NCBI GenBank assembly: GCA_002189105.1
Contig: NIOB01000001.1
Location: 1,426,001 to 1,490,000, forward strand
Length of the DNA stretch: 64,000 bases
Reading direction: 5' to 3'
DNA from: Saccharibacillus soli
GTDB lineage: Bacteria; Bacillota; Bacilli; Paenibacillales; Paenibacillaceae
Under the pieces are notes generated by a model, which worked only from the letters and a program-made list of their open reading frames with translations, was not told the origin of the DNA and did no database searches. Positions 1 through 8,776 of the stretch are shown here, in pieces; within the stretch, counting starts at the first letter, position 1, and every line of letters begins with the position of its first letter. A program made the position numbers and the translations under genes.

Positions 1-398
1 ACGACTTCTTTTTTATCGTTAATGACTGGCAGTTTCTTAAAATGATGCTTGGCCAGAATCCCCAGCGCTTCTTCCAGATCCTGATCCGGCGAGACATACT
101 GCACATTTTTTTTCATAATCTTGCAGGCCTGGGTTCCCGCCTTATAAGCCATAGCCTCCGTTAATTCCTCGGGCGGGCTGACAAACACATAACTGAACAT
201 ATCATAGACGGTCTGACGATTCGGGTTCATATAACGCAGGATGTCCCCGTCACTCACCATGCCCGCAAGTCTGCCGGACGCATCCACTACCGGCGCTCCA
301 TTGATTCGCTTCGCTACAAATAGCTGTAGGACGTCTGCAAGAGGAGCACTCTGACTTACCGTATGCACGTCCTTAATCATAAAGTCTCTTACCTTCAT
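1..398 (-). CDS. CBS-domain protein, C-terminus cut by window edge
   Basis: This minus-strand gene starts with ATG at 398, behind an AGAAGGA ribosome site, and runs off the left edge. The readable part begins MKVRDFMIKDVHTVSQ and continues through INGAPVVDASGRLAGMVSDGD, the standard first half of a CBS domain pair; a second CBS unit follows (NVQYVSPDQDLEEALGILAKHHFKKLP, broken here by the window end). CBS pairs usually bind adenosyl nucleotides and regulate a partner. Small stand-alone CBS proteins are common in Bacillales and their partner is seldom known. The complete length cannot be judged. A promoter with a cre-like element sits 77 bases upstream. Confidence 0.85.
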   Translation of the reverse strand, partial: MKVRDFMIKDVHTVSQSAPLADVLQLFVAKRINGAPVVDASGRLAGMVSDGDILRYMNPNRQTVYDMFSYVFVSPPEELTEAMAYKAGTQACKIMKKNVQYVSPDQDLEEALGILAKHHFKKLPVINDKKEV

Positions 399-474
399 CT
401 CTATTCCTTCTTTCGATCTGAATTTAGATGAGATCTGACTCCAGATAAGATAAATAACCCATGAATACACTTCC

Positions 475-511
475 ATTTTACTCTCTTGATACAGTTTAGT
501 AAACGCTTTCT
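475..511 (-). promoter_or_regulatory. Promoter of the CBS gene with overlapping cre-like site
   Basis: On the minus strand TTTACT (503-498) is followed after 17 bases by TAAAAT (480-475), a fair sigma-A promoter 77 bases before the CBS start codon. The -35 box is part of AGTAAACGCTTTCT (498-511), which matches the catabolite-response consensus TGWAANCGNTNWCA at 12 of 14 positions. CcpA control is an inference from this match alone. Confidence 0.4.
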
Positions 512-640
512 TCTAATCCGAGAAAAAGAGCGCCTACGCACGCCCTTTGCGAACATCGAATCAAGTCGTTCGACCTCAACGCATGGAGACGCCGTAAACG
601 CCCTGCCTATAGAAATAGGCGGATAAGGAGCGGCGGATGG

Positions 641-1924
641 CTACACCTGTAGATTATCCGTCAGCGACAGCGTCACCTGCTGCTGCTGGCCGTTTCGATA
701 GAAGGTGACGGTTAATTGATCGCCCACTTTTTTCTTGGTAAACAGATACTGCCGCAGTTCACCTGAGCCTGCAATAGGCTGTCCATCCACCTGCGTAATG
801 ACATCAAGCGGACGCAATCCAGCACGCAAGGATGCGGAATTCGGCAGTACCCGCTGCACGATGGCGCCTTCGGTTACGTCAGCAGGCAGGCGCAGATCTC
901 TCTGATAATAGGCGGAAGGAATCGATGCCAGATCTACAGTCGTCACACCCATCGTCGCCCGGTGTACCTCACCGTTAGCTTCCAACTGCTCAATAATCGG
1001 TATAGCCACGTTGATTGGAATAGCCAGACCGATGCCTTCTACCGTATCCGTACTGATCTTCGCGGAGTTGATGCCGATCAATTTGCCAGTCACGTCGAGC
1101 AAGGCTCCTCCACTATTGCCAGGATTGATCGCTGCGTCCGTCTGAATCGCTTCGGATTGAAAATCCGGTGTGCCGTCTTCATTGACATCGACCGGAACCA
1201 CACGCTCCAGCCCGGACACAACACCCGTGGTGACCGAACCGGCAAACTCCAGACCCAGCGGGTTCCCGATGGCAATCACGGGCTGGCCGGCCTTGAGCTT
1301 GGAGGAATCGCCAAAATCAGCAACCGTATTGGCCGCAGAAGCATCCATCGTCACCACGGCAAGATCCGTCCAGACATCCGTTCCGACCAGCTTGCCTTCC
1401 ACATCGGTGCCGTCTGACAAGGTGACTTCCAACTGGGTCGCTCCTTCTACGACGTGGTTGTTCGTGACGATGTAGGCCAGATTGCCTTCCTTTTTATAAA
1501 TGACGCCCGAACCTGTGCCGACCGGCACGCCCTCTGAATCATCCGGCGTCATAAACATGCCGTTTCCGCTGCCGCTCTGAATATTGGTAATCCCGACTAC
1601 AGCGCCGCTGATCTCTTCCACCACTCCCGAGACATCCATTCCCCCGCCGTAAATAGGCGGAGCCTCCTCCTCTTCCATCGGCGCCTGCTGTTCTACCTTG
1701 TCGGAAACGGCTTCTGCGGTTGTCGGCTCCTGCTGTGTAATTGCCGGTTGATCGACAGATGCAGAAGGCGTTTCATTAAGCAGTCCCGTACGCGGCAGGA
1801 TGAACGCAACCAGCAAGGCACCGATAACCAACCCAATCAGACTGGAGAGAAAATATCCCCAGCCGCTTCCCTTTCCTCGATTGGGGCCTCTGCCCGATCC
1901 TTGCCCTTCATTTCGATATTCCAT
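641..1924 (-). CDS. htrA: HtrA/DegP-family membrane-anchored serine protease
   Basis: A 427-residue S1C protease with a short basic and glycine-rich cytoplasmic N-terminus, one membrane segment at about residues 25-44, an acidic linker, a trypsin-like protease domain (about 95-310) and one PDZ domain (about 325-420). The catalytic triad is visible: His157 in TNNHVV, Asp187 in WTDLAVV and Ser271 in NPGNSGGAL. Length and order match Bacillus HtrA/YvtA/YyxA proteins, which degrade misfolded exported proteins outside the membrane. The start has AAAGGAAGGATGTC just before ATG. It stands alone; the CBS gene lies 242 bases downstream on the same strand. A dyad around a TATAAG hexamer lies upstream. 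Confidence 0.93.
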   Translation of the reverse strand: MEYRNEGQGSGRGPNRGKGSGWGYFLSSLIGLVIGALLVAFILPRTGLLNETPSASVDQPAITQQEPTTAEAVSDKVEQQAPMEEEEAPPIYGGGMDVSGVVEEISGAVVGITNIQSGSGNGMFMTPDDSEGVPVGTGSGVIYKKEGNLAYIVTNNHVVEGATQLEVTLSDGTDVEGKLVGTDVWTDLAVVTMDASAANTVADFGDSSKLKAGQPVIAIGNPLGLEFAGSVTTGVVSGLERVVPVDVNEDGTPDFQSEAIQTDAAINPGNSGGALLDVTGKLIGINSAKISTDTVEGIGLAIPINVAIPIIEQLEANGEVHRATMGVTTVDLASIPSAYYQRDLRLPADVTEGAIVQRVLPNSASLRAGLRPLDVITQVDGQPIAGSGELRQYLFTKKKVGDQLTVTFYRNGQQQQVTLSLTDNLQV

Positions 1925-1951
1925 GACATCCTTCCTTTCCTTTTAGAGTAC

Positions 1952-1972
1952 GTGAGATCTTATACGTCTCAC
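1952..1972. promoter_or_regulatory. Dyad upstream of htrA
   Basis: The arms GTGAGA (1952-1957) and TCTCAC (1967-1972) flank a 9-base centre that reads TATAAG on the minus strand, 28 bases or more before the htrA start. It could be an operator over a -10 box, but no good -35 hexamer lies at the right distance. The assignment to htrA control is a guess from position. Confidence 0.25.
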
Positions 1973-2018
1973 ATACCCGAACAGGGGTGGAATCAACCGG
2001 ACAGCAGTCGGGCTTTTC

Positions 2019-2047
2019 TGGAATAGCAGCCAGATTACGCTTATAAT
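2019..2047 (+). promoter_or_regulatory. Possible promoter of the acetyltransferase fusion gene
   Basis: A perfect TATAAT (2042-2047) lies 50 bases before the ATG at 2098. The hexamer 17 bases upstream, TGGAAT (2019-2024), matches the -35 consensus only at three positions. Confidence 0.35.
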
Positions 2048-2097
2048 AGTTCATGTACATAGATTTAGTATCCAGCAGGTAAAGGGGGATTTGAAAC

Positions 2098-5000
2098 ATG
2101 GTCACAACAAATGCAGCCCAGATTCGCATCGTGGAGTATGAACCCAAATATGCGGCTTCGCTGGCCGAAATGTGGAACCTGAGCAGCGACAGCTGGGGCG
2201 GAGACGCCTACATCCATACCGAAGAAAGTATGCGTGATAAACGGGCACGAAGCAGCGATCTTCAGACCTTCCTTGCACTCGATGGCGAAACGGTCGTCGG
2301 CTTCTGCAGCTTCTCCTATTATCAGGAAGACGAAGGCGCCATGTATATTCCGCTGCTGAATGTAAGGCCGGACTATCACAGCCGCAAGGTAGGCAAAGCG
2401 CTGATCTTGAACGCTGTACAGCGCACGATCGAATTGGGTTGGCCGCGGCTCGATCTCTACACGTGGGCAGGCAACACCAAGGCAGTACCTGCTTACAAGA
2501 AATGCGGATTTTTCTGGGAAAAGCGCGACGATACCACCCATCTCATGAACTTCATTCCTACGGTTCTGCGTACGGAAGCCGTTGCGCCGTTCTTCGAGAC
2601 CGCAGACTGGTATGCGGACGGCAAACGCGATCTGTCGCTCAAACCGGATGGAGAGCGCGAAAACGGCTTCGACTATCTGACGTATCTGTGGGAAAAAGAT
2701 GGACGCCGCTTAACCATGCAGTTTGAACGAACGGGACGCGGCCTGCGCAAAATCGAAACGGATGATTATTCGGTCACTGCCGAGATTGAACGCCATCGTC
2801 TGCCTTTTGGCCGCAGCTATCCCGTTATTTATCGAATCTTGAACAAAAGCGGCGCTCCACTGGAAGTGGAGATTGCAGGCCATGACGGTCGTGGTGTCGA
2901 ATTCGCTCTTAGCGAAACCGTTACACTGAATGAAGTCGGGGAGCAGCAGATCAAAGGCCTCTTCAAGCTGCCCGAATCTTCTGAAGAGCCCAGCGTATGG
3001 CGTACCCATCCGGGCGTTGAAGCGAATCTGCGGATCAATGGACTTCAAGCTTCGTTCAAGACGGGTATAGCCCCTGTCTTCCCGATCAAACTCACCTCCT
3101 CCATCCCTGCTCCATTAAGCAGACCGGGGCATGTAACGGAACTTCAGATTGGGCTTGAGAGCCGCTTCGCTGAAGAAGCCGAGATTGAAGTTACTCTTCC
3201 AGCTTCGGAAGCGGTCTCTTTCCAGCCTGATAAGCTGCGGCTGAAACTTCCGGCTGGCGGACGGGAGACCTGCTCGCTTCAAGCCAGCGTACAACGCCCA
3301 GGCATCGCGGCTTCACAGGCGCAGATTGAAGTCACGACCGGTGGGGAGACCTTTACCGTGCAGGGCGAATGGGAAGCCTGCTTTCCTTCCGATTCCGGCA
3401 CCTTCTGGGGAGAAACCCCCAATGAATGGATTGCGGGCAGCGGCCCGGTGACGATGCGCCTGCGTAAATCCGACAATGAGTTCAGTCTGCGGACAGCCGG
3501 GCAGAAACATTCGCCTTTCTGGTTCAGTCTGCCCAAGCTTGGCCCGCCTTACAGTGATCGCTTTATCGAACGCAAGCCTGTCGATGTTCGTCTTGAGCAG
3601 CGCGGCGATGTGGTTGCACTCGAAGCGGATTACGACTGGCAGGAGCCGGATGGCTTGACTCTGACCGTAGTTGGAGAACTCAAGCCCAATGGTTCGTTGA
3701 AGTTCTACCATCGGGTACGACGGACGGGAGGCCAGCCGCTGCCGGAAGGATTGTCACTCAAACTGGCTGTACCTGTCTCACTCAAAGACGCTGTGCTTCC
3801 TTACAATGGGACTTTCCTGGAACTGGGCAGTGGAGCGGATGCGATTCATATGGATTACTGGAAACCGGAGAATCTGACCGAAAACTGGCTGTTCTTCCGC
3901 TGGCCGATTGGTGCCTTTGGCATCGTCTGGCCGAAGTCACTGCGTCCCACCCGGGATCGCTGGCGGTATGCCTTTACCCAGGAGATCGCTCCGCTGCAAG
4001 AAGGTGAAGTCCATGAGACTGCTCCCCTGAGTCTGTCGATCAACACGTTCCAGGGTTGGCGAACGCTTCGCGCCCATGCCATTGATTGCAGTGGAGTAGA
4101 CCCGCGCTTCCCAAGACCTCTCTCCCTGGAAGACCGCTGGGAGCATGGGCCGTCGAAGATCACGCCGCATCTGGTCAGTACGATTCATGGAGATCATCCC
4201 TTCCTGCCAGAAACGTTCGAGATTCGCTTATTCGAGCACAAGGATGTGAACCTCTCCGGTACGCTGAAGCTGACCAGTGAGCGGGGGTCGATTGTTGATA
4301 CAGAGCTTCAGGCCGATCCTGCGCAGGAACTGCGTGAAGTCGTAGGGGAAGCCAGACTTGCGGCCAGACCCGAAGCGGATCTCATCACCTTCCACTTGGA
4401 TATGGAGTCCTATTCGCAGCATCGCAGACGTCTGGTGTTCCCGGCTCCAAAAGCTGCGGAAGCCGTACGTATGGCTCAGGTGGAAGATCAGGGTCACCCT
4501 GCTTTTGAACTGGACAACGGCATCATCAGCCTGCGCGTGGCTCCATCCTTTGGCCCCGCGCTGTATTCCATGCGTTATCACGGACGGGAATGGCTCGATA
4601 CTTCGTTCCCGCAGGCCGGGCCAAAATCATTCTGGAATCCGTGGTTCGGCGGCATCTTGAGCTGTCCGGGCGGCATCTCTCTTCGCTCGCTTCAGGAAGA
4701 GGACATCGAAGCGGGATTTGCCGAATTGAAAGATAGCGCGAACAATATCTGGACCGGAATCAAACTGACTGTGCGGATCGTCAAAAATGAAGCGCTAAAA
4801 GGATTCTGCTACCATCAATACTTCCTGCTGCGTCCAGGCTCACCGGTCATGGCCTACACGACTTTCGTCGAACAGCGTTCGGGTCTGCCTATTGCCGATC
4901 CGGTTATCCAGCAGAACAGCTATTATTCCAGTTCAACAGATCTGCGGGACGGTCGATTTGAGGTTCGGGACTCTCATGGTGAACCGATCATCTATAAGAC

Positions 5001-5280
5001 GGGGCGTTACGACACGGATCTGGAGTTTGAAGGCGCCGTGCGCCTATTCTCGGCGGAGCGGACGGAGAAATTAATCGTTGTGCCAGGTCTGGAAGACGGC
5101 ATGCAGCAGTACGGCGTGCTGTTGAACGAGCTGGCTGGGGTTCACTGCAATGACCGCTTTAATGGAGATGCAGGCGGGCAGAGCTTCGTTCGACCTTACT
5201 TCCATGTCTTTACGGATCTGGACCCGCAGGACGATGCCTTGGTGAGCCTGCGCGGAATCCGCTTTGAACGCTTTGAATAG
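2098..5280 (+). CDS. GNAT acetyltransferase fused to a ~900-residue beta-sandwich region
   Basis: A 1060-residue protein. Residues about 8-150 are a GNAT N-acetyltransferase, with the acetyl-CoA-binding stretch VRPDYHSRKVGKALI and a late NTKAVPAYKKCGFF motif. The remaining 900 residues look all-beta: Ig/NEW3-like repeats (about 210-420), a middle sandwich, and a last 260-residue segment (FELDNGIISLRVAP, WNPWFGGI) that resembles galactose-mutarotase-like folds of carbohydrate enzymes. No signal peptide or membrane segment is seen, so it is probably cytoplasmic. AAAGGGGG precedes the ATG. An amidohydrolase follows after 12 bases, so the two are surely co-transcribed. I know such GNAT fusions only as uncharacterised proteins; substrate and reaction are unknown. 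Confidence 0.8.
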   Translation: MVTTNAAQIRIVEYEPKYAASLAEMWNLSSDSWGGDAYIHTEESMRDKRARSSDLQTFLALDGETVVGFCSFSYYQEDEGAMYIPLLNVRPDYHSRKVGKALILNAVQRTIELGWPRLDLYTWAGNTKAVPAYKKCGFFWEKRDDTTHLMNFIPTVLRTEAVAPFFETADWYADGKRDLSLKPDGERENGFDYLTYLWEKDGRRLTMQFERTGRGLRKIETDDYSVTAEIERHRLPFGRSYPVIYRILNKSGAPLEVEIAGHDGRGVEFALSETVTLNEVGEQQIKGLFKLPESSEEPSVWRTHPGVEANLRINGLQASFKTGIAPVFPIKLTSSIPAPLSRPGHVTELQIGLESRFAEEAEIEVTLPASEAVSFQPDKLRLKLPAGGRETCSLQASVQRPGIAASQAQIEVTTGGETFTVQGEWEACFPSDSGTFWGETPNEWIAGSGPVTMRLRKSDNEFSLRTAGQKHSPFWFSLPKLGPPYSDRFIERKPVDVRLEQRGDVVALEADYDWQEPDGLTLTVVGELKPNGSLKFYHRVRRTGGQPLPEGLSLKLAVPVSLKDAVLPYNGTFLELGSGADAIHMDYWKPENLTENWLFFRWPIGAFGIVWPKSLRPTRDRWRYAFTQEIAPLQEGEVHETAPLSLSINTFQGWRTLRAHAIDCSGVDPRFPRPLSLEDRWEHGPSKITPHLVSTIHGDHPFLPETFEIRLFEHKDVNLSGTLKLTSERGSIVDTELQADPAQELREVVGEARLAARPEADLITFHLDMESYSQHRRRLVFPAPKAAEAVRMAQVEDQGHPAFELDNGIISLRVAPSFGPALYSMRYHGREWLDTSFPQAGPKSFWNPWFGGILSCPGGISLRSLQEEDIEAGFAELKDSANNIWTGIKLTVRIVKNEALKGFCYHQYFLLRPGSPVMAYTTFVEQRSGLPIADPVIQQNSYYSSSTDLRDGRFEVRDSHGEPIIYKTGRYDTDLEFEGAVRLFSAERTEKLIVVPGLEDGMQQYGVLLNELAGVHCNDRFNGDAGGQSFVRPYFHVFTDLDPQDDALVSLRGIRFERFE

Positions 5281-5292
5281 GAGGAATCATCC

Positions 5293-6174
5293 ATGAAGAT
5301 CATCGACGCCCATATCCATTATTCCGACATCGAGAGCTTCCGGCAGACGGCAGACGAAGTCTCGCTGCTGCGTTATACGCCTGAAGGTCTGGAAGATGAG
5401 TTCAGACGCGCCAATATTGTTGCAGCCGTAGGCATGGGCGTAACAGAGACGACCCCTGGCGGGTTCCCCGATAACGCGGCGGCCAATCCGATGGGTCTCG
5501 ACCTCGGCGGAGGGACACTGGATACTTTGCCCGCCACAGTCTTTGAATGTGCAGGCATCAACCCGCATACGCTGGGGCAGCCCGGACAGCTTGAGGCGCT
5601 GGAACGCTCGCTGCAGCATCCCAAGACGGTGGGAATCAAGCTGTATGCCGGATATTATCATTTTGCCGTCAATGATCCGATCTACGATCCGGTCTACAAA
5701 CTGGCTTCCCAATACCAACTGCCGATTGTCATTCACGGCGGCCTGACCTATTCGGATCGCGGACTGCTCAAGTATTCGCACCCCCTGTCCATGGAGGAGG
5801 CCTTGCTTGCTCACCGGGACCTTACGTTTATGATCTGTCATCTGGGCGATCCCTGGGTCATGGACACGGCGGCGATGCTGGAGAAAAATCCGAATCTCTA
5901 TGCGGACCTGTCGGGCTGGATCGTGGGCGATGACAACAAAATTACCCGCCTGCTGACTGAACAGACTTATGTCGAGCATTTCAAACGCGCGATCGTCTTT
6001 GCCGAACGATATGACCGTCTGGTCTTCGGTACGGATTGGCCGCTGATCCCAATCGACTCGTATATTCGATTCGTCAAACATCTGATTCCGGAAAAATACT
6101 GGCATCATGTGTTCTATCAAAATGCGCTGGACGTATTCCCCAAGCTCAAGGAAGCGATCAAAGGGCTGGAATAA
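5293..6174 (+). CDS. Amidohydrolase-2 family metal-dependent hydrolase
   Basis: A 293-residue TIM-barrel hydrolase of the amidohydrolase_2 type. It begins MKIIDAHIH, giving the first metal pair HxH, then IVIHGG, FMICHLGDPW with further metal-ligand histidine, and ends with FGTDWPLIP, whose aspartate is the usual catalytic base. Length is normal for the family (decarboxylases, lactonases, TatD-like hydrolases). It starts 12 bases after the large GNAT fusion, with TAGGAGGAATC overlapping the end of that gene, so the pair is an operon. The substrate cannot be read from sequence; the partner's carbohydrate-like domains hint at a sugar derivative. Confidence 0.85.
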   Translation: MKIIDAHIHYSDIESFRQTADEVSLLRYTPEGLEDEFRRANIVAAVGMGVTETTPGGFPDNAAANPMGLDLGGGTLDTLPATVFECAGINPHTLGQPGQLEALERSLQHPKTVGIKLYAGYYHFAVNDPIYDPVYKLASQYQLPIVIHGGLTYSDRGLLKYSHPLSMEEALLAHRDLTFMICHLGDPWVMDTAAMLEKNPNLYADLSGWIVGDDNKITRLLTEQTYVEHFKRAIVFAERYDRLVFGTDWPLIPIDSYIRFVKHLIPEKYWHHVFYQNALDVFPKLKEAIKGLE

Positions 6175-6192
6175 TTGGGCGCTGCACGGATT

Positions 6193-6233
6193 CAGCCTGT
6201 ACAGCCTGTACAGCTTGTACAGCTTGTACAGCT
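6193..6233. repeat. Four and a half 9-base tandem repeats
   Basis: Two copies of CAGCCTGTA are followed by two copies of CAGCTTGTA and a final CAGCT. The array starts 18 bases after the amidohydrolase stop codon and lies before the shared terminator. It is non-coding in the annotated reading. Confidence 0.85.
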
Positions 6234-6272
6234 GCCGATCCACTATCCTTGATACCGTGGTGACCCACCAAA

Positions 6273-6313
6273 AAAGACCCGGAAAAGGCGCAGCTGCGCT
6301 TTTCCGGGTCTTT
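6273..6313. terminator. Bidirectional intrinsic terminator
   Basis: A long hairpin (AAAGACCCGGAAAA pairing with TTTTCCGGGTCTTT, plus an inner GCGC stem and one bulged G) with A residues on the left and T residues on the right. It separates the convergent amidohydrolase and M56 protease genes and can serve both. Confidence 0.9.
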
Positions 6314-6330
6314 CTATTTGGCTTAATCGT

Positions 6331-8772
6331 CTACTTGGTGTCTGACTTCGCAATAGACCATAAGCCCGTAAACACATCAATCTTGAGCGTGGTCTCCCGA
6401 CCGTCAACAGTCGCAGTCCATAAGACATCTCCATCCCTTTCAAAACCTTCAAACCCGCTATCCCCGGCAGACAGTGTCCACCCGGCATCCGCTCCAAGCG
6501 CGTGAATACGCTCGGACAGCGCAGCCTGGTATACAGAGCCGTTGGAGGAGCGGAAATCTTTGAAGTTCGTTTCCTTTGAAAGTTCTCGATCCAACGAAGA
6601 GATCGGACTGCCGGATGTCAGATCAAAGATAGTTCCCGTTACCCGGTTCACGCCATAGACGGCTCCTTTTCCCTGTTTGCCGCTCGAATTGGGATTGGGA
6701 ATATCGACGCGGTAGATGTTGTCCTCTTCCTCTATCGTCCAATCGTCGGTTCCGCTGGAAACGTCAAGCCCAAGCCGTTCTCCGACCGCAATCAAAGTCT
6801 CTCCTTCTGTATAAGAGAGTTCTTGACTTGGATACATCGTCATGCCGGACACGGACAAATTGCGATCATACGTCACTACGACGTGGAACGGGAACTCGGT
6901 AACGGAGGCACGCGCGACTAATTCCGCCGTCAACTTGCCTTCGTTCAGAGTGTAGTACACAATTGCACCGAATGCTGCCCGATCAAAGATAAATCCGGCG
7001 TTATCCGCATTCAAATAACGTTTTGTCAAATGCATTCCATTCAATTCCGCGTTCATGATCGCATTTCCGTCTCGCTTCACAATCGAGGACTTTACCGTTT
7101 GTTCCAAACGCGCAATTGGATCTTCAATCGGTATTTCCTCCAGTGTGTCGAAGTCTAGCACATGGATCTCTTGCAGACTTAGCTCCGTCCCGCTTCCCGT
7201 CGGCACCTGAATCACGATCTCCTCGCGCTTGTCTCCCGTCACATCGGATAACGAAGTAAATACCGACTTTTTCCCTCCACTTGGTTCATAATGCCAGAGG
7301 TAAGATACCGCCTTGCCCTCTTTCTTGCGGATCGTGAATTGGCTGAATCCCGGGTGCGCAGGATCGTTATATTTATCTACATACAGGATACCCCCTTCAA
7401 AACCCGAAATGTGATAGCCTTCCTTGCCTGCTGCCGGAGGATCGACCTTGACGGATGCCGCCTTGCCAGCAGCCGGCCTACCGCCCGATTCGGAAGAAGG
7501 TTCGGTCGCCGGTTCGCTCTGTGCCTGCGGCGACTGCGGCGACTGCGCCGTCTGTGCCACAGCCGAATCCGATCCATCCTTCGGCTGCGAAGCCGGGCCT
7601 GTCAGTGCGCAGCCCGCAAGCAGCACCGCAGCTGTCGCTCCGGCCAATGCACTCTTGATGCTGCGCCGCCGATAGCCTACGATTCTGGCGATTCGGCGTC
7701 CGACTTCGCCCTTGGCACTCCATAAGCCGGAAGCCAGCGGCAGCTTGACCGGAAGACTATTGCGTTCCAGCAGGGCAAGCAGCGTCAGACCGTATTCTCG
7801 ATGCTCGCCTTCCGGCATCCGGCTGAGTGCCAGTTCATCGCAGGCGGTCTCCTGATCTTCGCGGAGCTTGCGGAAAGAGAACGCAAACAGCGGATTAAAC
7901 CAATGCGCAGCTGCCAGCAGGAAGCACAGCAGGTTGACGGCGATGTCGCGCCGCTTGATATGCGCCAGCTCATGCAGCAGCACATGATGCAGCTGCGGCT
8001 CTGTCAGACTGCCGAGCAGCGTCCTCGGCAGCAGCAGTTTCGGCCGCACGGCGCCGAACACCGTCGGGACGGAGACCTGATCCGTCACGACCAGCCGTGG
8101 GCTGCGGCGAAGCCCCAGTTCGCGGCGGCTGCGCTCCAGCAGCGCAGCGGCAGGAGCGGTCTCTTCCGGCATGGAACGACCGGATTCCTGCCGGATTCGG
8201 CGGCCGAAGGCCGCGCTTGCGGCGGCGCCGGACGCCAGCAGCGCAAGTGCCCCGGCAAGCCAGAGCAGCGCGGCGGCCGTCCACCAGCCGGAGGTTCCGG
8301 CTGCGGCGGGGCGCTCTGCAGAGCTGTCTGCCGCAAGCTCGCTGCGCTCGCTTGACGGAACAGGCAGGTCGGCGTTCCAAGCCGCCGACTTTTGCCCCAC
8401 CATCGGCGCCTGATTCGCCGATGGCAGCTGCTCGCTGCCTGTAGCGGCGGAGTCGTCCGCTTTGTCCAGTGCTTCCGTCAGAGCCGCCTGTTGAAGCGCG
8501 GCGCCTGCATCCGCGCCGTTCCAACCGCTCACCCAGCCCTGAGGAACCCAACTGTACAGGCTGATCGGGCTCTCTGGCGACCATGGAATCAGCAGCCGCA
8601 GCAGCAGCGGCAGCCAGAGCAGATAGAGCCAGCCGGGACGAAGTCCTCTGCCTAATAAGCGGCGCACAGCCAGAATCAGCAGCGCAAGCATGCTGCCCAT
8701 CAATGACAGCCAGAGCACCTCTTTGAATACAGGCGCAAGCAGCTCTCCCGTGAGATGTAGAAAATGATTCAT
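6331..8772 (-). CDS. BlaR1-like M56 membrane metalloprotease with unusual C-terminal sensor
   Basis: Start chosen at ATG 8772 (AAAGGACTGAGGGT in front, 4 bases after the blaI-like stop); 813 residues. The N-terminal half carries membrane segments (about 15-37, 47-63, 163-190, 275-292) and the M56 zinc motif HELAH at 267-271 with ETACDELAL at 308-316. A fourth hydrophobic stretch ends in a lipobox-like LAGC (385-388), then a Pro/Gln/Ser linker and a large extracytoplasmic region with a VCBS-like DVTGDKREEI segment and PepSY-like end. There is no penicillin-binding transpeptidase domain, so this is not a beta-lactam sensor. By family analogy it cleaves the BlaI-type repressor on receiving a signal. 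Confidence 0.85.
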   Translation of the reverse strand: MNHFLHLTGELLAPVFKEVLWLSLMGSMLALLILAVRRLLGRGLRPGWLYLLWLPLLLRLLIPWSPESPISLYSWVPQGWVSGWNGADAGAALQQAALTEALDKADDSAATGSEQLPSANQAPMVGQKSAAWNADLPVPSSERSELAADSSAERPAAAGTSGWWTAAALLWLAGALALLASGAAASAAFGRRIRQESGRSMPEETAPAAALLERSRRELGLRRSPRLVVTDQVSVPTVFGAVRPKLLLPRTLLGSLTEPQLHHVLLHELAHIKRRDIAVNLLCFLLAAAHWFNPLFAFSFRKLREDQETACDELALSRMPEGEHREYGLTLLALLERNSLPVKLPLASGLWSAKGEVGRRIARIVGYRRRSIKSALAGATAAVLLAGCALTGPASQPKDGSDSAVAQTAQSPQSPQAQSEPATEPSSESGGRPAAGKAASVKVDPPAAGKEGYHISGFEGGILYVDKYNDPAHPGFSQFTIRKKEGKAVSYLWHYEPSGGKKSVFTSLSDVTGDKREEIVIQVPTGSGTELSLQEIHVLDFDTLEEIPIEDPIARLEQTVKSSIVKRDGNAIMNAELNGMHLTKRYLNADNAGFIFDRAAFGAIVYYTLNEGKLTAELVARASVTEFPFHVVVTYDRNLSVSGMTMYPSQELSYTEGETLIAVGERLGLDVSSGTDDWTIEEEDNIYRVDIPNPNSSGKQGKGAVYGVNRVTGTIFDLTSGSPISSLDRELSKETNFKDFRSSNGSVYQAALSERIHALGADAGWTLSAGDSGFEGFERDGDVLWTATVDGRETTLKIDVFTGLWSIAKSDTK

Positions 8773-8776
8773 ACCC

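Noticed and set aside
605-622. Small hairpin GCCTAT-TTCT-ATAGGC downstream of htrA
   Set aside because: Only six or seven base pairs and no T tract on either strand, so I do not call it a terminator.
6193-6233. CRISPR-like appearance of the short repeats
   Set aside because: Unit length is 9 bases with no spacers, and there are no cas genes.
5287-6243. Minus-strand open frame of about 318 codons opposite the amidohydrolase
   Set aside because: It mirrors the amidohydrolase almost end to end and begins in the tandem repeats; the plus-strand gene has the metal-binding motifs and a ribosome site.
7801-8584. Several long frames on both strands inside the M56 gene
   Set aside because: High GC here removes stop codons by chance; the products are Arg/Ala/Gly-rich low-complexity sequence, and the M56 frame carries the conserved zinc motif.
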